A stretch of 52,189 bases of DNA. Source: Microvirga vignae. GTDB taxonomy: Bacteria; Pseudomonadota; Alphaproteobacteria; Rhizobiales; Beijerinckiaceae. Positions 35,999 to 45,429 of this stretch are shown here, piece by piece (position 1 is the first letter of the stretch; each line of letters starts with the position of its first letter). The stretch lies in the NCBI RefSeq assembly GCF_001017175.1, contig NZ_LCYG01000035.1, positions 1 through 52,189 on the forward strand, read 5' to 3'. The position numbers and the translations under genes are program-made. The notes beneath the pieces were generated by a model. It worked only from the letters and a program-made list of their open reading frames with translations. It was not told where the DNA came from and searched no databases.

Positions 35999-38900
35999 TG
36001 ATCAAGCTGCGCCGCCATCTCGCTCTCTTTGCTATCACCGTGGCTCTGGTTCTCGGCTTCCTCTGGTGGATCGCCGCTGGCTCGCCCAGCCGGGCCCAGA
36101 CCGATCAGAGCGTTCTGGCCAATCTGATCTCGCGTTTGCTGTCAACGCCCACCACACGGGTCAGCATCGGCAGCATCGAAGGCGCGCTGTCCTCGAATGC
36201 AGTGATCAGGGACGTCCGTATCTCGGACCGTAACGGCGTCTGGCTGTCGCTCGATCGTGCGCGTCTGGTCTGGACACGCACGGCGCTGCTGCGGGGACGT
36301 CTTGAGGTCAACGAGCTACAGATCGACCGTCTGCAGATTCCGCGCAAGCCGGTGTCAACGGAAGAGGAGGAGGCCGCCGTTTCCGACGAGCCGATCCTTC
36401 CCGACCTGCCTGTAAAGGTGATCGTGGAGAGATTGACCTTGCAGGAACTTGCTCTCGGAGAGCCAGTGCTCGGGACGGCCGCACGACTCTCGGCTCAAGG
36501 CTCGGCCGATCTCGGCGATCCATCGGAAGGACTCAAGCTCGATTTCGCCGCGCAGCGCCTCGATGCGCCCGGACGCCTCTCGATCAATCTCAATTATGTG
36601 CCACAAACCAACCGCCTTGCGCTCGACCTGACACATCAGGAGCCAGCGGGCGGCATTGCCGCTCGTCTAATCGACCTTCCTGGCCTACCGCCGGTCGATC
36701 TCAAGCTTGCTGGCGAAGGTCCCTTGAGTGGGTTCATCGCGCGTCTCGATTTTTACGCCGGCCCAACCATTGGTGCTGCAGGCGCAACAACCGTCAGGCG
36801 AGCAGGTGCGGCCTACACTATCGATGCCAATCTGGCGGCACGGATCGAGGGGCTTCTGCCCGCACCGGTTGCGCCCGTCTTCTCGGGGACGACCCAGGTC
36901 CTGGGGAACGTGGCGGTCGGTGATGACGGCAGCCTACGACTCCAGCCGGTTCGCATCACCTCGAGTGTGGCCAGCTTCGACTTGGCGGGCACCGTCAGTG
37001 CGAGTCATGCTCTCGATCTGACCGTGCAGGCCCGCGCATTGCCGACCGATGGTTTCATGACCCGTGCGGGTGACGCGGAGATCCGTCGTCTCGACTTTGA
37101 CGGCACCGTGCAGGGAACCATGACGGCTCCTCGCATCAACGGCTCTCTCGACGCTACAGGAGTCCGGCTGCCGCAGGGATCGCTGGACACTCTCAGTGCC
37201 CGCATCGCGATGATCCCGTTGAGGGATGTGGCTATCCCTGATCGCTTCTCCTTTACCGTCGATGCAAGAGCGAACGGCATCCAGCCCGCCGACAGAGCTT
37301 TCGCTCGCGCAATGGGCCCGACCTTATCGCTGACCGCCAACGGCACATTCGACCGCGACGGCATTGCCAGCGTTGATGCGGCCCGCCTCGAAACATCCAC
37401 CGCCCAAGCTGGCTTCACCGGTCGGATCGGCGCGACGGTTCTGGACGGCAACCTCGATGCCAAGATCCCGATGCTTGCTGCCTTTTCTGGCGTTGCCGGC
37501 CGGACGCTGCGCGGCTCAGCATCACTTCAGGCGAAACTATCGGGCAATCCGCGACGGGCCGATATCGCGGCAGCGGTCGATGCCAACCTGCGGGAACTCT
37601 CGACAGGGACGCCGTCGCTCGATGGTCTTCTCGGCCGCTCAGTGACAGCGAACGGCGTCGTGCACCGGATCCCAGGTGGGTTCGCCTTCGAAAATTTCCG
37701 TGTCGATGGAGCACATCTCGATGCGCGCGCGGATGGTCGCGCCACGCAAAGCACAGCCGACATCGGGCTTGACATGACCGTCGACGACCTCAGGCGTGTG
37801 GACCCGCGCATCAGCGCAGGTCGAGCGGAGGTTGCGGCGCGTCTATCGGGCTCTCTGGAAAGGCCGGATGTGAGAGCGACCGCGACATTGGCCGATGTGC
37901 GTGCGCTCAATCGGCCGATCCCTCGCCTCGTAGTCACGCTGAACGCGAAGAATGTGACGGGCACCCTCGATGCCGCTCTCGATCTCGAGGGGCAGGTGGG
38001 TGCAAAGCCAGCGAACGGCACCGTTCATCTTGCCCGACCGGCCGAAGGCGGCTGGCTTCTGGACCGGCTCAATGTGAATGTCGGCTCTGTATCGCTGAAC
38101 GGGGATCTGCGCATCGGCTCTGACCGGTTGGCGCAGGGGCGGATCTCTCTTTCCGGAAGCAATCTCGACGATCTCAGTCCGCTGCTGCTGACCAAGCTCG
38201 ATGGATCGGTCGGCGCTGACATCACACTCAACGCCCCGAACGGGCGGCAAGAGATCTCGATAGCTGCAAGAGGCTCTCGCGTGGCCGTTACTAACGTGAC
38301 GGTACAGGATTTTGATGCGCGGCTTACCGTCTCCAACCTCTACGCGCGCCCCATGATCGACGGCACAATCCAAGCCGATTCGCTGACTGCGGCCGGGCAA
38401 ACCTTCAGGACTGTGCGCCTTACGGCAGAGGGCTCGCCAGACGCATCGATTATCATTGCCTCTGCCGTGGGGCAGGGCTTCGATCTCAATGCACAGGCAC
38501 GCTTGGTGCCAGGCGACGCAACGCGCGTCGAACTCGCGAGCTTCACGGCGCGGCGTGGCGGCAGGCGCCTCGCCCTGGCGCAGCCCGCCAGCATTTCCCT
38601 GCAGAACGGCACGGCTACCATTAACGGCCTCGTGATAGCGGCCGACCAGGGTCGTGTCGGCGTGTCCGGCATCGTGGGTAATCGGCTCGATCTGTCGGTC
38701 GATATCCGCAACCTGCCTTTACAGATCGCCGAAATCGCCGTTCCCAATCTGGGTCTCGCAGGCACTGTGAACGGAAGCGCCACGGTCGGAGGGGAGGCAA
38801 GCAATCCGAGCGGAACCTATGACTTGAGAATTGCGGGGCTTGCAACTTCGGAAACACGTCAAGCCGGTCTGCCCCCGCTCGCAGTGACGGCACAAGGTCG

Positions 38901-40305
38901 GATCGCCGACCAGAGAGCGACGATTGACGCGGAAATTGCTGAGGGACGTTTCGGAACGCTGAAGCTCTCGGGCAGCGTCCCTCTCGATCTGACGGATGAA
39001 CTTGCCCTAAAAATATCGGGGCGAACCGACCTCGCGGTAGCGAACTCGTTCCTTTCGGCTGGCGGCCAACGCCTGACCGGAAGCATCGCGCTCGATCTGA
39101 CGATTGCCGGCCCAGCCGCGGAACCAAGGGTTCAAGGCATCGTCACGCTCGCCGGTGGCAGCTTCGTCGATTCCCTGCAAGGAATCCAACTGAACGCCAT
39201 CGATGGACGGTTTGCCGCACGTGGCCAGACCTTCGTCATCGAGCGTCTGAGCGCCCGCACCCCGAATGGCGGATCGCTCGCGGCCAGCGGACAGGTGACC
39301 ATTGATGCTGCTGCCGGATGGCCTGCCGACATTCGAATCACAGGCACTCGTGCCCAACTCGTATCGAGCGAGATCGTAGACACGAGTGCCGACCTCGATC
39401 TCGCGATTTCCGGACCGCTCACGAGCAGGCCGCGCGTAGCTGGCCGGGTCGATATCATCACGATGAATGTTTCCGTGCCAGACCGCCTGCCAACGACCTT
39501 TAGGCCGTTACCGGGAACCAAGCACGTTCAGCCGCCCCCAGCGGCTGCGGCGCGGCTCGCCTTGGCGCGCAAGCGGCAGGACGCCAGTTCACGCGGGCGT
39601 CCATTCAGCGCCGACCTCGATCTCGTCATTACTGCGCAGAATCGCATCTTCGTGCGGGGGCGTGGAATCAATGCCGAACTCGGCGGCGACCTGCGCCTCC
39701 AGGGCACGTCCCGGGATCCTGTTGCCATCGGTGCTTTCGAGCTTCGACGGGGGCGTCTCGATCTTATCGGCCGCCGTATCGATTTCGTGCGAGGGCGGCT
39801 GGATTTCACAGGCGATCTCACGCCGTCGCTCGACTTCCTGGCTGAGACCCAGGCGGGTGAGGTGACGGCCCGCATCGCAGTGAGCGGGCCTGCCTCGCGA
39901 CCCGAATTCGCCTTCAGCTCAAGCCCCGATCTGCCCCAGGACGAAGTGCTCTCGCGCATTCTGTTCCAGCGTCCCTCTGGTGGCCTCTCGGCGGGTCAGG
40001 CGCTACAGCTCGCGCAGACCGTGGCACAGCTCTCCGGAGGAACCGGGACGGAAGCCTTCGAAAGCCTGCGCCGCTCGCTTGGTGTCGACAGCCTCGACAT
40101 CACCGTCGATGCCTCCGGCGGCCCTGCCGTCGGTGTGTCGCGTTATATCAGCGACAATGTCCGCGTAGGTGTCAGGGCGGGGGCGCGACCTGAAGAAAGC
40201 GGTGTCACGGTCGATGTGGATCTGACGCGGCGCCTCAAGGCGCAAGGTGCCGTCGACGCCGAGGGTGGAACCTCCGTCGGCGTGGGCTTCGAATGGGAGT
40301 ACTGA
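35998..40305 (+). CDS. tamB: Translocation and assembly module TamB (AsmA-like bridge protein)
   Basis: 1435 residues. One N-terminal membrane anchor (about 9-28, LALFAITVALVLGFLWWIA) is followed by a very long periplasmic stretch of beta-strand repeats forming the taco-shaped groove of the AsmA/bridge-like lipid-transport family. The C-terminal DUF490 domain (about 1150-1435) is recognisable from DLDLVITAQNRIFVRGRGI, FELRRGRLDLIGRRIDF and the closing SGVTVDVDLTRRLKAQGAV. TamB spans the periplasm to reach TamA. The TGATG overlap with tamA ensures co-production. Full length for alphaproteobacterial TamB. Confidence 0.95.
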   Translation: MIKLRRHLALFAITVALVLGFLWWIAAGSPSRAQTDQSVLANLISRLLSTPTTRVSIGSIEGALSSNAVIRDVRISDRNGVWLSLDRARLVWTRTALLRGRLEVNELQIDRLQIPRKPVSTEEEEAAVSDEPILPDLPVKVIVERLTLQELALGEPVLGTAARLSAQGSADLGDPSEGLKLDFAAQRLDAPGRLSINLNYVPQTNRLALDLTHQEPAGGIAARLIDLPGLPPVDLKLAGEGPLSGFIARLDFYAGPTIGAAGATTVRRAGAAYTIDANLAARIEGLLPAPVAPVFSGTTQVLGNVAVGDDGSLRLQPVRITSSVASFDLAGTVSASHALDLTVQARALPTDGFMTRAGDAEIRRLDFDGTVQGTMTAPRINGSLDATGVRLPQGSLDTLSARIAMIPLRDVAIPDRFSFTVDARANGIQPADRAFARAMGPTLSLTANGTFDRDGIASVDAARLETSTAQAGFTGRIGATVLDGNLDAKIPMLAAFSGVAGRTLRGSASLQAKLSGNPRRADIAAAVDANLRELSTGTPSLDGLLGRSVTANGVVHRIPGGFAFENFRVDGAHLDARADGRATQSTADIGLDMTVDDLRRVDPRISAGRAEVAARLSGSLERPDVRATATLADVRALNRPIPRLVVTLNAKNVTGTLDAALDLEGQVGAKPANGTVHLARPAEGGWLLDRLNVNVGSVSLNGDLRIGSDRLAQGRISLSGSNLDDLSPLLLTKLDGSVGADITLNAPNGRQEISIAARGSRVAVTNVTVQDFDARLTVSNLYARPMIDGTIQADSLTAAGQTFRTVRLTAEGSPDASIIIASAVGQGFDLNAQARLVPGDATRVELASFTARRGGRRLALAQPASISLQNGTATINGLVIAADQGRVGVSGIVGNRLDLSVDIRNLPLQIAEIAVPNLGLAGTVNGSATVGGEASNPSGTYDLRIAGLATSETRQAGLPPLAVTAQGRIADQRATIDAEIAEGRFGTLKLSGSVPLDLTDELALKISGRTDLAVANSFLSAGGQRLTGSIALDLTIAGPAAEPRVQGIVTLAGGSFVDSLQGIQLNAIDGRFAARGQTFVIERLSARTPNGGSLAASGQVTIDAAAGWPADIRITGTRAQLVSSEIVDTSADLDLAISGPLTSRPRVAGRVDIITMNVSVPDRLPTTFRPLPGTKHVQPPPAAAARLALARKRQDASSRGRPFSADLDLVITAQNRIFVRGRGINAELGGDLRLQGTSRDPVAIGAFELRRGRLDLIGRRIDFVRGRLDFTGDLTPSLDFLAETQAGEVTARIAVSGPASRPEFAFSSSPDLPQDEVLSRILFQRPSGGLSAGQALQLAQTVAQLSGGTGTEAFESLRRSLGVDSLDITVDASGGPAVGVSRYISDNVRVGVRAGARPEESGVTVDVDLTRRLKAQGAVDAEGGTSVGVGFEWEY

Positions 40306-40602
40306 AGAGACGCTCTCAGTCCTCTTTCCAGCTCTCGCCAACAGCAGATTTGTCTTTGAGGTCAAACGTCTAAAGCTGGACTACGCTGGACTTCCGGGTG
40401 GGGTCGCAACCTCACCATTCGCCGGGCGAGTTCGGTCAGTGTTGAGTTCCGCCAAGCTGCCGCAGTGATGCATCACTATTAGGGCCAGCCTTGTACGGTC
40501 AGAGCTTTATCCAGATAATTAGCCAGTTGGCCAGGAATGATGGCAGAGAGGGTGCCCTATTAAATCGTTTGTTGTGGGCTCCTGCGGCCCTTCGAAGCAC
40601 GT
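40306..40602. other. Gene-free stretch after tamB
   Basis: About 300 bases between the tamB stop and the aldo/keto reductase relic. I found no gene, clear hairpin terminator or repeat; a lone palindromic GATGCATC occurs near 40467. Confidence 0.4.
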
Positions 40603-40870
40603 TCAGCGTAGATCCGGATACGGTCCCAAACGATTGCCGCAATCGAGAGCATCGATCGCAAGCATATCGAATCTATCCAGCTCAAAGTCGAAAATTGTAA
40701 TATTCTCAACGATGCGAGAAGGGGTCGCCGACTCTGGAATTGCAATATTGCCCTTCTGCATGTGCCAGCGCAGGATTACCTGAGCAGAACTTTTCCGATG
40801 TTTCTCAGCAACTGCGCAGATAATGGGTTCATCGACTGCGCCCTTCGCCAAGGGCTCCAGGCTTTACGGA
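40603..40870 (-). pseudogene. C-terminal relic of an aldo/keto reductase
   Basis: The minus strand reads KAWSP, then after a one-base slip LAKGAVDEPIICAVAEKHRK, SSAQVILRWHMQKGNIAIP, SATPSRIVENITIFDFELDR and ALDCGNRLGPYPDLR. This is the last third of an aldo/keto reductase (the canonical segment is EAWSPLAKG..). The frameshift lies near 40852-40856 and nothing of the N-terminal catalytic barrel remains upstream. A further 39-codon protein-like open stretch (40863-40982, no start codon) that I cannot identify sits between it and the sugar kinase gene. Confidence 0.75.
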
Positions 40871-40995
40871 AGGAACAGAGGCCATGAGAAACTCCGGGTT
40901 CGACGTATCTCGCCCACGACGTTGCGCAGATCGGGCTCAGAGACAGGGTTGATCCGATCGGTCTCGGCTCCGAGCGAGGCCTGTTACCGAGCCGC

Positions 40996-41907
40996 TCAAT
41001 CAATTCCAAGTTGCTCCCGTGTCGGCATGCCTGTCTGAGCACCATGGGCCAGGCAGGCCAGCGATGCCCCAAGGCAGGCTCGTTCAAGGGCTGTCGTGAA
41101 GGGAAACCCCTCATCGAGGCTGCTGGCCAGGATACCGACGAAAGTGTCGCCCGCCCCAGTCGTGTCGACAGGTCGTATGGGCTTCGCTTCAACGGTCTCA
41201 TGGTGCCCATCGGGGTGAAACGCAAAGGCTCCGCGCGCCCCTGCCGTCACAACACATATGCAGCCGGTTCGCGACAGATGGGCTCCGGCTTCTTCTAAAG
41301 CGGCCGTCTCGCACCCGAGGAGTGCTGCCGCCGCGATAGCCTCGTGCTCGTTGACGACGAAGATATCGGTCGCATTGACGAGATCCGAGAGATCCGGCTC
41401 CGAGAACTTCGAGGGAGCCGGCGCGAAGTTCCAGACAACGCGGCCGCCGGCAGCGCGGACACGCTGGGCGACGCTGAGAGATCCAGGGAAGGGGACCTCC
41501 ATCTGGAAGACGGCAACAGTAGAGGCATCGATCGCGAAATTGCGGATCGATGCTTCCGTTAGCGTAGCATTCGCCCCGCTCGCAACGGTGATCGCATTTT
41601 CGCCGTGCTCATCAACGGTGATGAAGGCACAGCCGGTCGGCTCAGTACTGTTGGCGACCAGATCAGCCACGACACCATTGCGACTGAGATTGTCGCGCGC
41701 GGATCGGCCGAAGGCATCGTCACCGATGCAGCCTGCGAGCGCTACCCGATGCGGCAATGATGCTCTCGCGGCAGCGATCGCTTGGTTAGCGCCCTTTCCG
41801 CCGAATAAGGTCTCATAGCCCGGCGAGAGGACAGTTTCGCCCGGGCGCGGGATTGAGGCCACGCGGGCAACAAGATCAATGTTGATCGAACCAAAAACAA
41901 GGATCAT
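40996..41907 (-). CDS. rbsK: PfkB-family ribokinase-like sugar kinase
   Basis: 303 residues. The N-terminal PfkB signature (ILVFGSINIDLVARVASIPRPGETVL, with GGKGANQAIAAARA) and the C-terminal DTTGAGDTFVGILASSLDEG with the catalytic Asp identify a ribokinase-type kinase. Ribokinase phosphorylates ribose at O5; close relatives act on other sugars or tetroses. It is the last gene of the minus-strand operon, 30 bases after the RpiB-like gene, so it probably phosphorylates the isomerase substrate or its precursor. The symbol reflects the family; the true substrate is unknown. Confidence 0.85.
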   Translation of the reverse strand: MILVFGSINIDLVARVASIPRPGETVLSPGYETLFGGKGANQAIAAARASLPHRVALAGCIGDDAFGRSARDNLSRNGVVADLVANSTEPTGCAFITVDEHGENAITVASGANATLTEASIRNFAIDASTVAVFQMEVPFPGSLSVAQRVRAAGGRVVWNFAPAPSKFSEPDLSDLVNATDIFVVNEHEAIAAAALLGCETAALEEAGAHLSRTGCICVVTAGARGAFAFHPDGHHETVEAKPIRPVDTTGAGDTFVGILASSLDEGFPFTTALERACLGASLACLAHGAQTGMPTREQLGID

Positions 41908-41937
41908 GTCGCACGCGCTCCCTTTCCTAGGTCGTTT

Positions 41938-42384
41938 TCAGTCTTCGGCGTCCATGGCGTGAAGCTTTTCCACGCGACGGCGGCAGTCCTCATCGGTGGA
42001 GAATTCCGCCGACAGGTAGGACGAGACGAGATCCTGTGCGAGCCAGGAACCGACGATCTTGGCACCGATACACATCACATTGACGTCGTCATGCTCAACG
42101 GATTGGTGCGCCGAGTGGATGTCGTGGCAAACAGCAGCGCGAATGCCCTTGACCTTGTTGGCAGCGATCGACGCGCCGACGCCTGTGCCGCAGACCATGA
42201 TGCCGCGCTCGGCTTCGCCGGACTTCACTTTCTCGGTCAGTGCGCGGGCGATGTCCGGAAAATCGACAGGTTTGTCATCGAAGGATCCTACGTCGATGAC
42301 CTCATGTCCGAGTGTGCGTACGTGCTCGACCACCGCATTCTTGAGAGGCCATCCGGCGTGGTCCGATCCGATTACGACGCGCAT
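41938..42384 (-). CDS. rpiB: RpiB/LacAB-family sugar-phosphate isomerase
   Basis: 148 residues interconverting an aldose and a ketose phosphate. SDHAGWPLK near the N terminus and the catalytic Cys in MVCGTGVGASIAANKVKGIRAA are conserved. The segment HSAHQSVEHDDVNVMCIGAKIVG resembles my recollection of the EryI/DerI-type members, which isomerise four-carbon phosphates, more than ribose-5-phosphate RpiB (ReHNDANV). So the substrate may be a tetrose or a less common pentose phosphate. ATG at 42384; preceded on its strand by a strong hairpin and followed by the kinase. Confidence 0.88.
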   Translation of the reverse strand: MRVVIGSDHAGWPLKNAVVEHVRTLGHEVIDVGSFDDKPVDFPDIARALTEKVKSGEAERGIMVCGTGVGASIAANKVKGIRAAVCHDIHSAHQSVEHDDVNVMCIGAKIVGSWLAQDLVSSYLSAEFSTDEDCRRRVEKLHAMDAED

Positions 42385-42415
42385 TGAAAAAACCTTTTGT
42401 TTCGTGATTGCAGGC

Positions 42416-42440
42416 CGAGTGGTGCCGGAGGCACCACTCG
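42416..42440 (-). promoter_or_regulatory. Intercistronic hairpin between binding protein and rpiB
   Basis: A perfect 11-bp stem (CGAGTGGTGCC at 42416-42426 and GGCACCACTCG at 42430-42440) with a 3-base loop, 13 bases past the binding-protein stop. Such hairpins after solute-binding-protein genes protect the upstream mRNA or attenuate the downstream part; no T run follows in the minus direction. Confidence 0.65.
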
Positions 42441-42453
42441 AATTCTTCCAGGC

Positions 42454-43248
42454 TCAGCTCCGCATTTCCTGCGGGAGCTCGCTGCCATGGAACTTCTTGT
42501 AGATCTCGTTCAGCTTGCCGTTCTTCAAGTTGGTCGAAATCCATTCATTGAGCTTCTCGACCAAGCGCGGCTCACCCTTGCGCACACCGATGGCAAGATC
42601 GAAGGTGCGAATGAGAACCTTCGGCTCGAACGTGCGGGACGGGTTCTTCACGCCGATCTGGTTCGCAATCGTTGCCGAAGTCGCAACGCAGTCCGCCTGT
42701 CCGGAGACGGCGGCCGTCACCATCGTGGCGTCGTCATCGAAGCGGGCGAGAGTGAGGTTCCGATCCTTCATGTTCGACAGCTCGGTATCCTGCGTCGTAC
42801 CGCGGGAGACAGCAATGGTCTTGCCCTTCAGGTCTTCCCAGCTCTTCGCTTCAACGGTCTTCAGGCACGCGACGACAGACTGCAACGCTGCATAGGCCTT
42901 GGTGAAGTCGATGACCTTGGCACGCTCTGGCGTGACCGACAGGGTCGAGATGATGATATCCGCCTTGTTCGTCTGGATGTTCGGAATACGGGTCGCGCCG
43001 GTGGTTTGCACGAATTCGAGCTCAAGACCAAGGTCTTTCGCCAGAAGCTGAGCTGTCTCCACGTCCGATCCTGTCGGCTTGAGATTCGCGTCCATCATGC
43101 CGGACGGCGGAATCGCCATGTCGGTCGCAATGCGGATCTTCTTCGCCTTCATGATATCGTCGAGCAGGTCAGCATGTGCTGCGGTGGTGCCGAGTGCTAC
43201 CATGCAGGTCATTGCGACTGCGGCAGCCGAAAGCGGACGCTTCATCAT
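42454..43248 (-). CDS. ABC transporter substrate-binding protein, polar amino acid type
   Basis: 264 residues with a Sec signal peptide cleaved after AHA near residue 26. The mature part is a SBP_bac_3 (family 3) fold: KKIRIATDMAIPPSGMMDANL, GSDVETAQLLAKDLGLELEFV, ADIIISTLSVTPERAKVIDFT and GKTIAVSRGTTQD. The conserved ligand Arg of amino-acid binders appears in the TPERAKVIDFT segment. Family 3 proteins usually bind amino acids or opines; the sugar-type enzymes around it suggest a hydroxyacid or sugar-derived ligand instead. It lies 30 bases after the ATPase gene. Confidence 0.9.
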   Translation of the reverse strand: MMKRPLSAAAVAMTCMVALGTTAAHADLLDDIMKAKKIRIATDMAIPPSGMMDANLKPTGSDVETAQLLAKDLGLELEFVQTTGATRIPNIQTNKADIIISTLSVTPERAKVIDFTKAYAALQSVVACLKTVEAKSWEDLKGKTIAVSRGTTQDTELSNMKDRNLTLARFDDDATMVTAAVSGQADCVATSATIANQIGVKNPSRTFEPKVLIRTFDLAIGVRKGEPRLVEKLNEWISTNLKNGKLNEIYKKFHGSELPQEMRS

Positions 43249-43278
43249 CGTCGTTGTCTCCCTAGTCTTGGTTGTCGT

Positions 43279-44046
43279 TTACAGCCCTGTACCAACGAAC
43301 TGGGCCAGTTCCGGAGTTGCGGGCGAGGTTAGGATCGCGGCAGGTCCGGTCTCATGGACCTTCCCACGGTGCATGAACACCACCCGGTTGGCGATACCTC
43401 TGGCAAATCCCATCTCGTGCGTGACCATCACCATGGTCATGCCGTCCGCAGCGAGCGCCTCGATGACTTTCAGGACCTCGCCGGTTAATTCCGGGTCGAG
43501 GGCTGAAGTCACTTCATCGAACAGCATCACCTTGGGCTGCATGGCGAGCGAACGGGCAATCGCTGCTCGCTGCTGCTGGCCGCCGGAGAGTTGTTCGGGA
43601 TACTGGTGGAGCTTGTCTTCCAGGCCTACCTGAGCGAGGACCCGCCGCGCCTCCTCCTTTGCTTCGGCCTTTGAAACGCCCTTCACGGAACACGGCGCGA
43701 GCGTGATGTTCTCCTCGATGGTCAGGTGGGGGAACAAGTTGTAGCTCTGGAAGACGATGCCGACATCCTGACGGAGAGCTCTCAGATCGAGCTTCGGATC
43801 GCTGACGCGATGGTCGCACACGACGATCTCGCCGCTGTCGATCCTCTCGAACCGGTCGATGCAGCGGAGGGCGGTGCTCTTGCCGGATCCGCTACGGCCG
43901 ATGAGGACGAGAACCTCTCCCCGATCGACCTCGAAACTGACACCGTCGAGAACCTTGAGCGTGCCGAAGCTCTTGTGCACGTTCTTGAGGGAAACGACTG
44001 GCGATTGGGTTGCTGCGTTCGTTGCTGCGTTCAAAGTCTTGTGCAT
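43279..44046 (-). CDS. ABC transporter ATP-binding protein, polar amino acid type
   Basis: 255 residues. Walker A GRSGSGKST, Q-loop FQSYNLFPHLTIEENI, signature LSGGQQQRAAIARSLAM, Walker B VMLFDEVTSALDPEL and switch VTHEM are all present, matching the GlnQ/HisP subgroup. The ATG at 44046 (MHKTLNAAT) is one base past the permease stop (TGACATG); the longer in-frame ORF upstream overlaps the permease and is not credible. It energises the two permeases. Confidence 0.93.
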   Translation of the reverse strand: MHKTLNAATNAATQSPVVSLKNVHKSFGTLKVLDGVSFEVDRGEVLVLIGRSGSGKSTALRCIDRFERIDSGEIVVCDHRVSDPKLDLRALRQDVGIVFQSYNLFPHLTIEENITLAPCSVKGVSKAEAKEEARRVLAQVGLEDKLHQYPEQLSGGQQQRAAIARSLAMQPKVMLFDEVTSALDPELTGEVLKVIEALAADGMTMVMVTHEMGFARGIANRVVFMHRGKVHETGPAAILTSPATPELAQFVGTGL

Positions 44047-44047
44047 G

Positions 44048-44716
44048 TCAGGCAGTCCCGAGAGAGAGGCGGGCAGGGCCGCTGCGCGTTTCCAGGCGGC
44101 GGCTGATGCGCGAGATCGGATAGCAAAGGGCAAAATAGATTCCGGCGATGATGGTGTAGATCAGGAAGGGCTCGAACAGGGAGTTGTTGATGATCTGGCC
44201 CGACCGCGCGAGCTCCACGAAGCCGACCACCGAAGCCAGCGAGGTGTTCTTGATGATCTGCACCATGAAGCCCACAGTCGGCGGCGTAGCGATCCGGATT
44301 GCCTGTGGCAGGATGACCTTCATCATCCGCTGGGAGCGGCTGAGGGCAAGCCCTTCCGCCGCTTCCCACTGCGGCCTCGGAACCGACTCGATGCTGCCAC
44401 GCCAGATTTCGCCCAGATATGCGCCGACATAGATCGTGAGCGACGCGCTGGCGGCGGTAAGGGGGGAGACGGTCACGCCGAGCGTCGGCAGGCCGAAATA
44501 GGTCAGGAACATAATGACGAGAAGCGGGGTGCCCTGGATGAGCTGGACATAGCCGGCGCTGAGAAGTCGTACGATCCTGTTGGGCGAAATGCGGCAAAGG
44601 GCAATAATGAATCCGGCGATACCACCACCCAGCAGGCCGATGAGCGACAGACCGATTGTCCACAGGGCTCCATAGCCCAGAAACATGAGGTGATTGGCAT
44701 TCAGGGTGCCGCCCAT
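44048..44716 (-). CDS. ABC transporter permease, HisM/GlnP family
   Basis: 222 residues, a polytopic inner-membrane permease. It has the family EAA-like loop EGLALSRSQRMMKVILPQAIRI that docks on the ATPase. TMs include GLSLIGLLGGGIAGFIIALCR and the segment LIQGTPLLVIMFLTYFGLP, with its conserved QGTPLL motif. It pairs with the following permease (upstream on this strand). Confidence 0.92.
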   Translation of the reverse strand: MGGTLNANHLMFLGYGALWTIGLSLIGLLGGGIAGFIIALCRISPNRIVRLLSAGYVQLIQGTPLLVIMFLTYFGLPTLGVTVSPLTAASASLTIYVGAYLGEIWRGSIESVPRPQWEAAEGLALSRSQRMMKVILPQAIRIATPPTVGFMVQIIKNTSLASVVGFVELARSGQIINNSLFEPFLIYTIIAGIYFALCYPISRISRRLETRSGPARLSLGTA

Positions 44717-44729
44717 CTTATTATCCTCC

Positions 44730-45413
44730 TCACAAAGGGGTGCCGAGGCGTCGACGGCGCGGAAAAATGACGAGGCCGAGGAGCCAGAACCCGGCGCGCA
44801 TGATCAGCGACAGGACAATGTAGACGAGCGCGACGAGAATATAGGTCTCAAAGGCGCGGTAGGTGTCGGATTGCACGTAGTTTGCAACCGCCGTCAGTTC
44901 CTCCGCCGAGATCTGGGATGTCACCGACGAAGCGAGCATCAGCAGCACGAACTGGCTGGTCAACGATGGGTAGACCTTCTCGATTGCCGGCCACATGACC
45001 ACGTGCCAATAGATCTGTGCACGGGACAACGCCAGACCTTCGGCGGCCTCGATCTGTCCGCGGGGAATGGAGTCGAAGCCCGCGCGGATGATTTCGGTCG
45101 TGTATGCGCCGACATTGATCGTGAGGGCTGCTGCTGCGACCACGAACGCGGAAAACTTCAGCCCGAGGCTAGCCAGTCCAAAATAGACGAGGAATATCTG
45201 CACCAGAAGCGGTGTATTGCGGATCGCCTCGACATAGATACCGCAGATCCGCGAAACGATCGGATGGTGGCTGCGTCGTCCGATGGCGCCAAGAACGCCG
45301 ATGGCCGTGCCCAACATGGTCGCGATGAAGGCGAGTTGAAGGGTGAGAAGCGCCCCATCGAAGAAGGTGGGCCATCGCTCGATGATGCTGGCGAAGTCCA
45401 GATTGAGGTTCAT
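44730..45413 (-). CDS. ABC transporter permease, HisM/GlnP family (second subunit)
   Basis: 227 residues. RNTPLLVQIFLVYFGLASLG and EGLALSRAQIYWHVVMWPAI are the family's periplasmic-gate and coupling-loop motifs. The ATG at 45413 (MNLNLDFAS, with AGGA 10 bases upstream) is preferred to the in-frame ATG at 45437, which would overlap the dehydrogenase gene. It starts 17 bases after that gene. Confidence 0.9.
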   Translation of the reverse strand: MNLNLDFASIIERWPTFFDGALLTLQLAFIATMLGTAIGVLGAIGRRSHHPIVSRICGIYVEAIRNTPLLVQIFLVYFGLASLGLKFSAFVVAAAALTINVGAYTTEIIRAGFDSIPRGQIEAAEGLALSRAQIYWHVVMWPAIEKVYPSLTSQFVLLMLASSVTSQISAEELTAVANYVQSDTYRAFETYILVALVYIVLSLIMRAGFWLLGLVIFPRRRRLGTPL

Positions 45414-45429
45414 GCCAATCCGATCCTGA

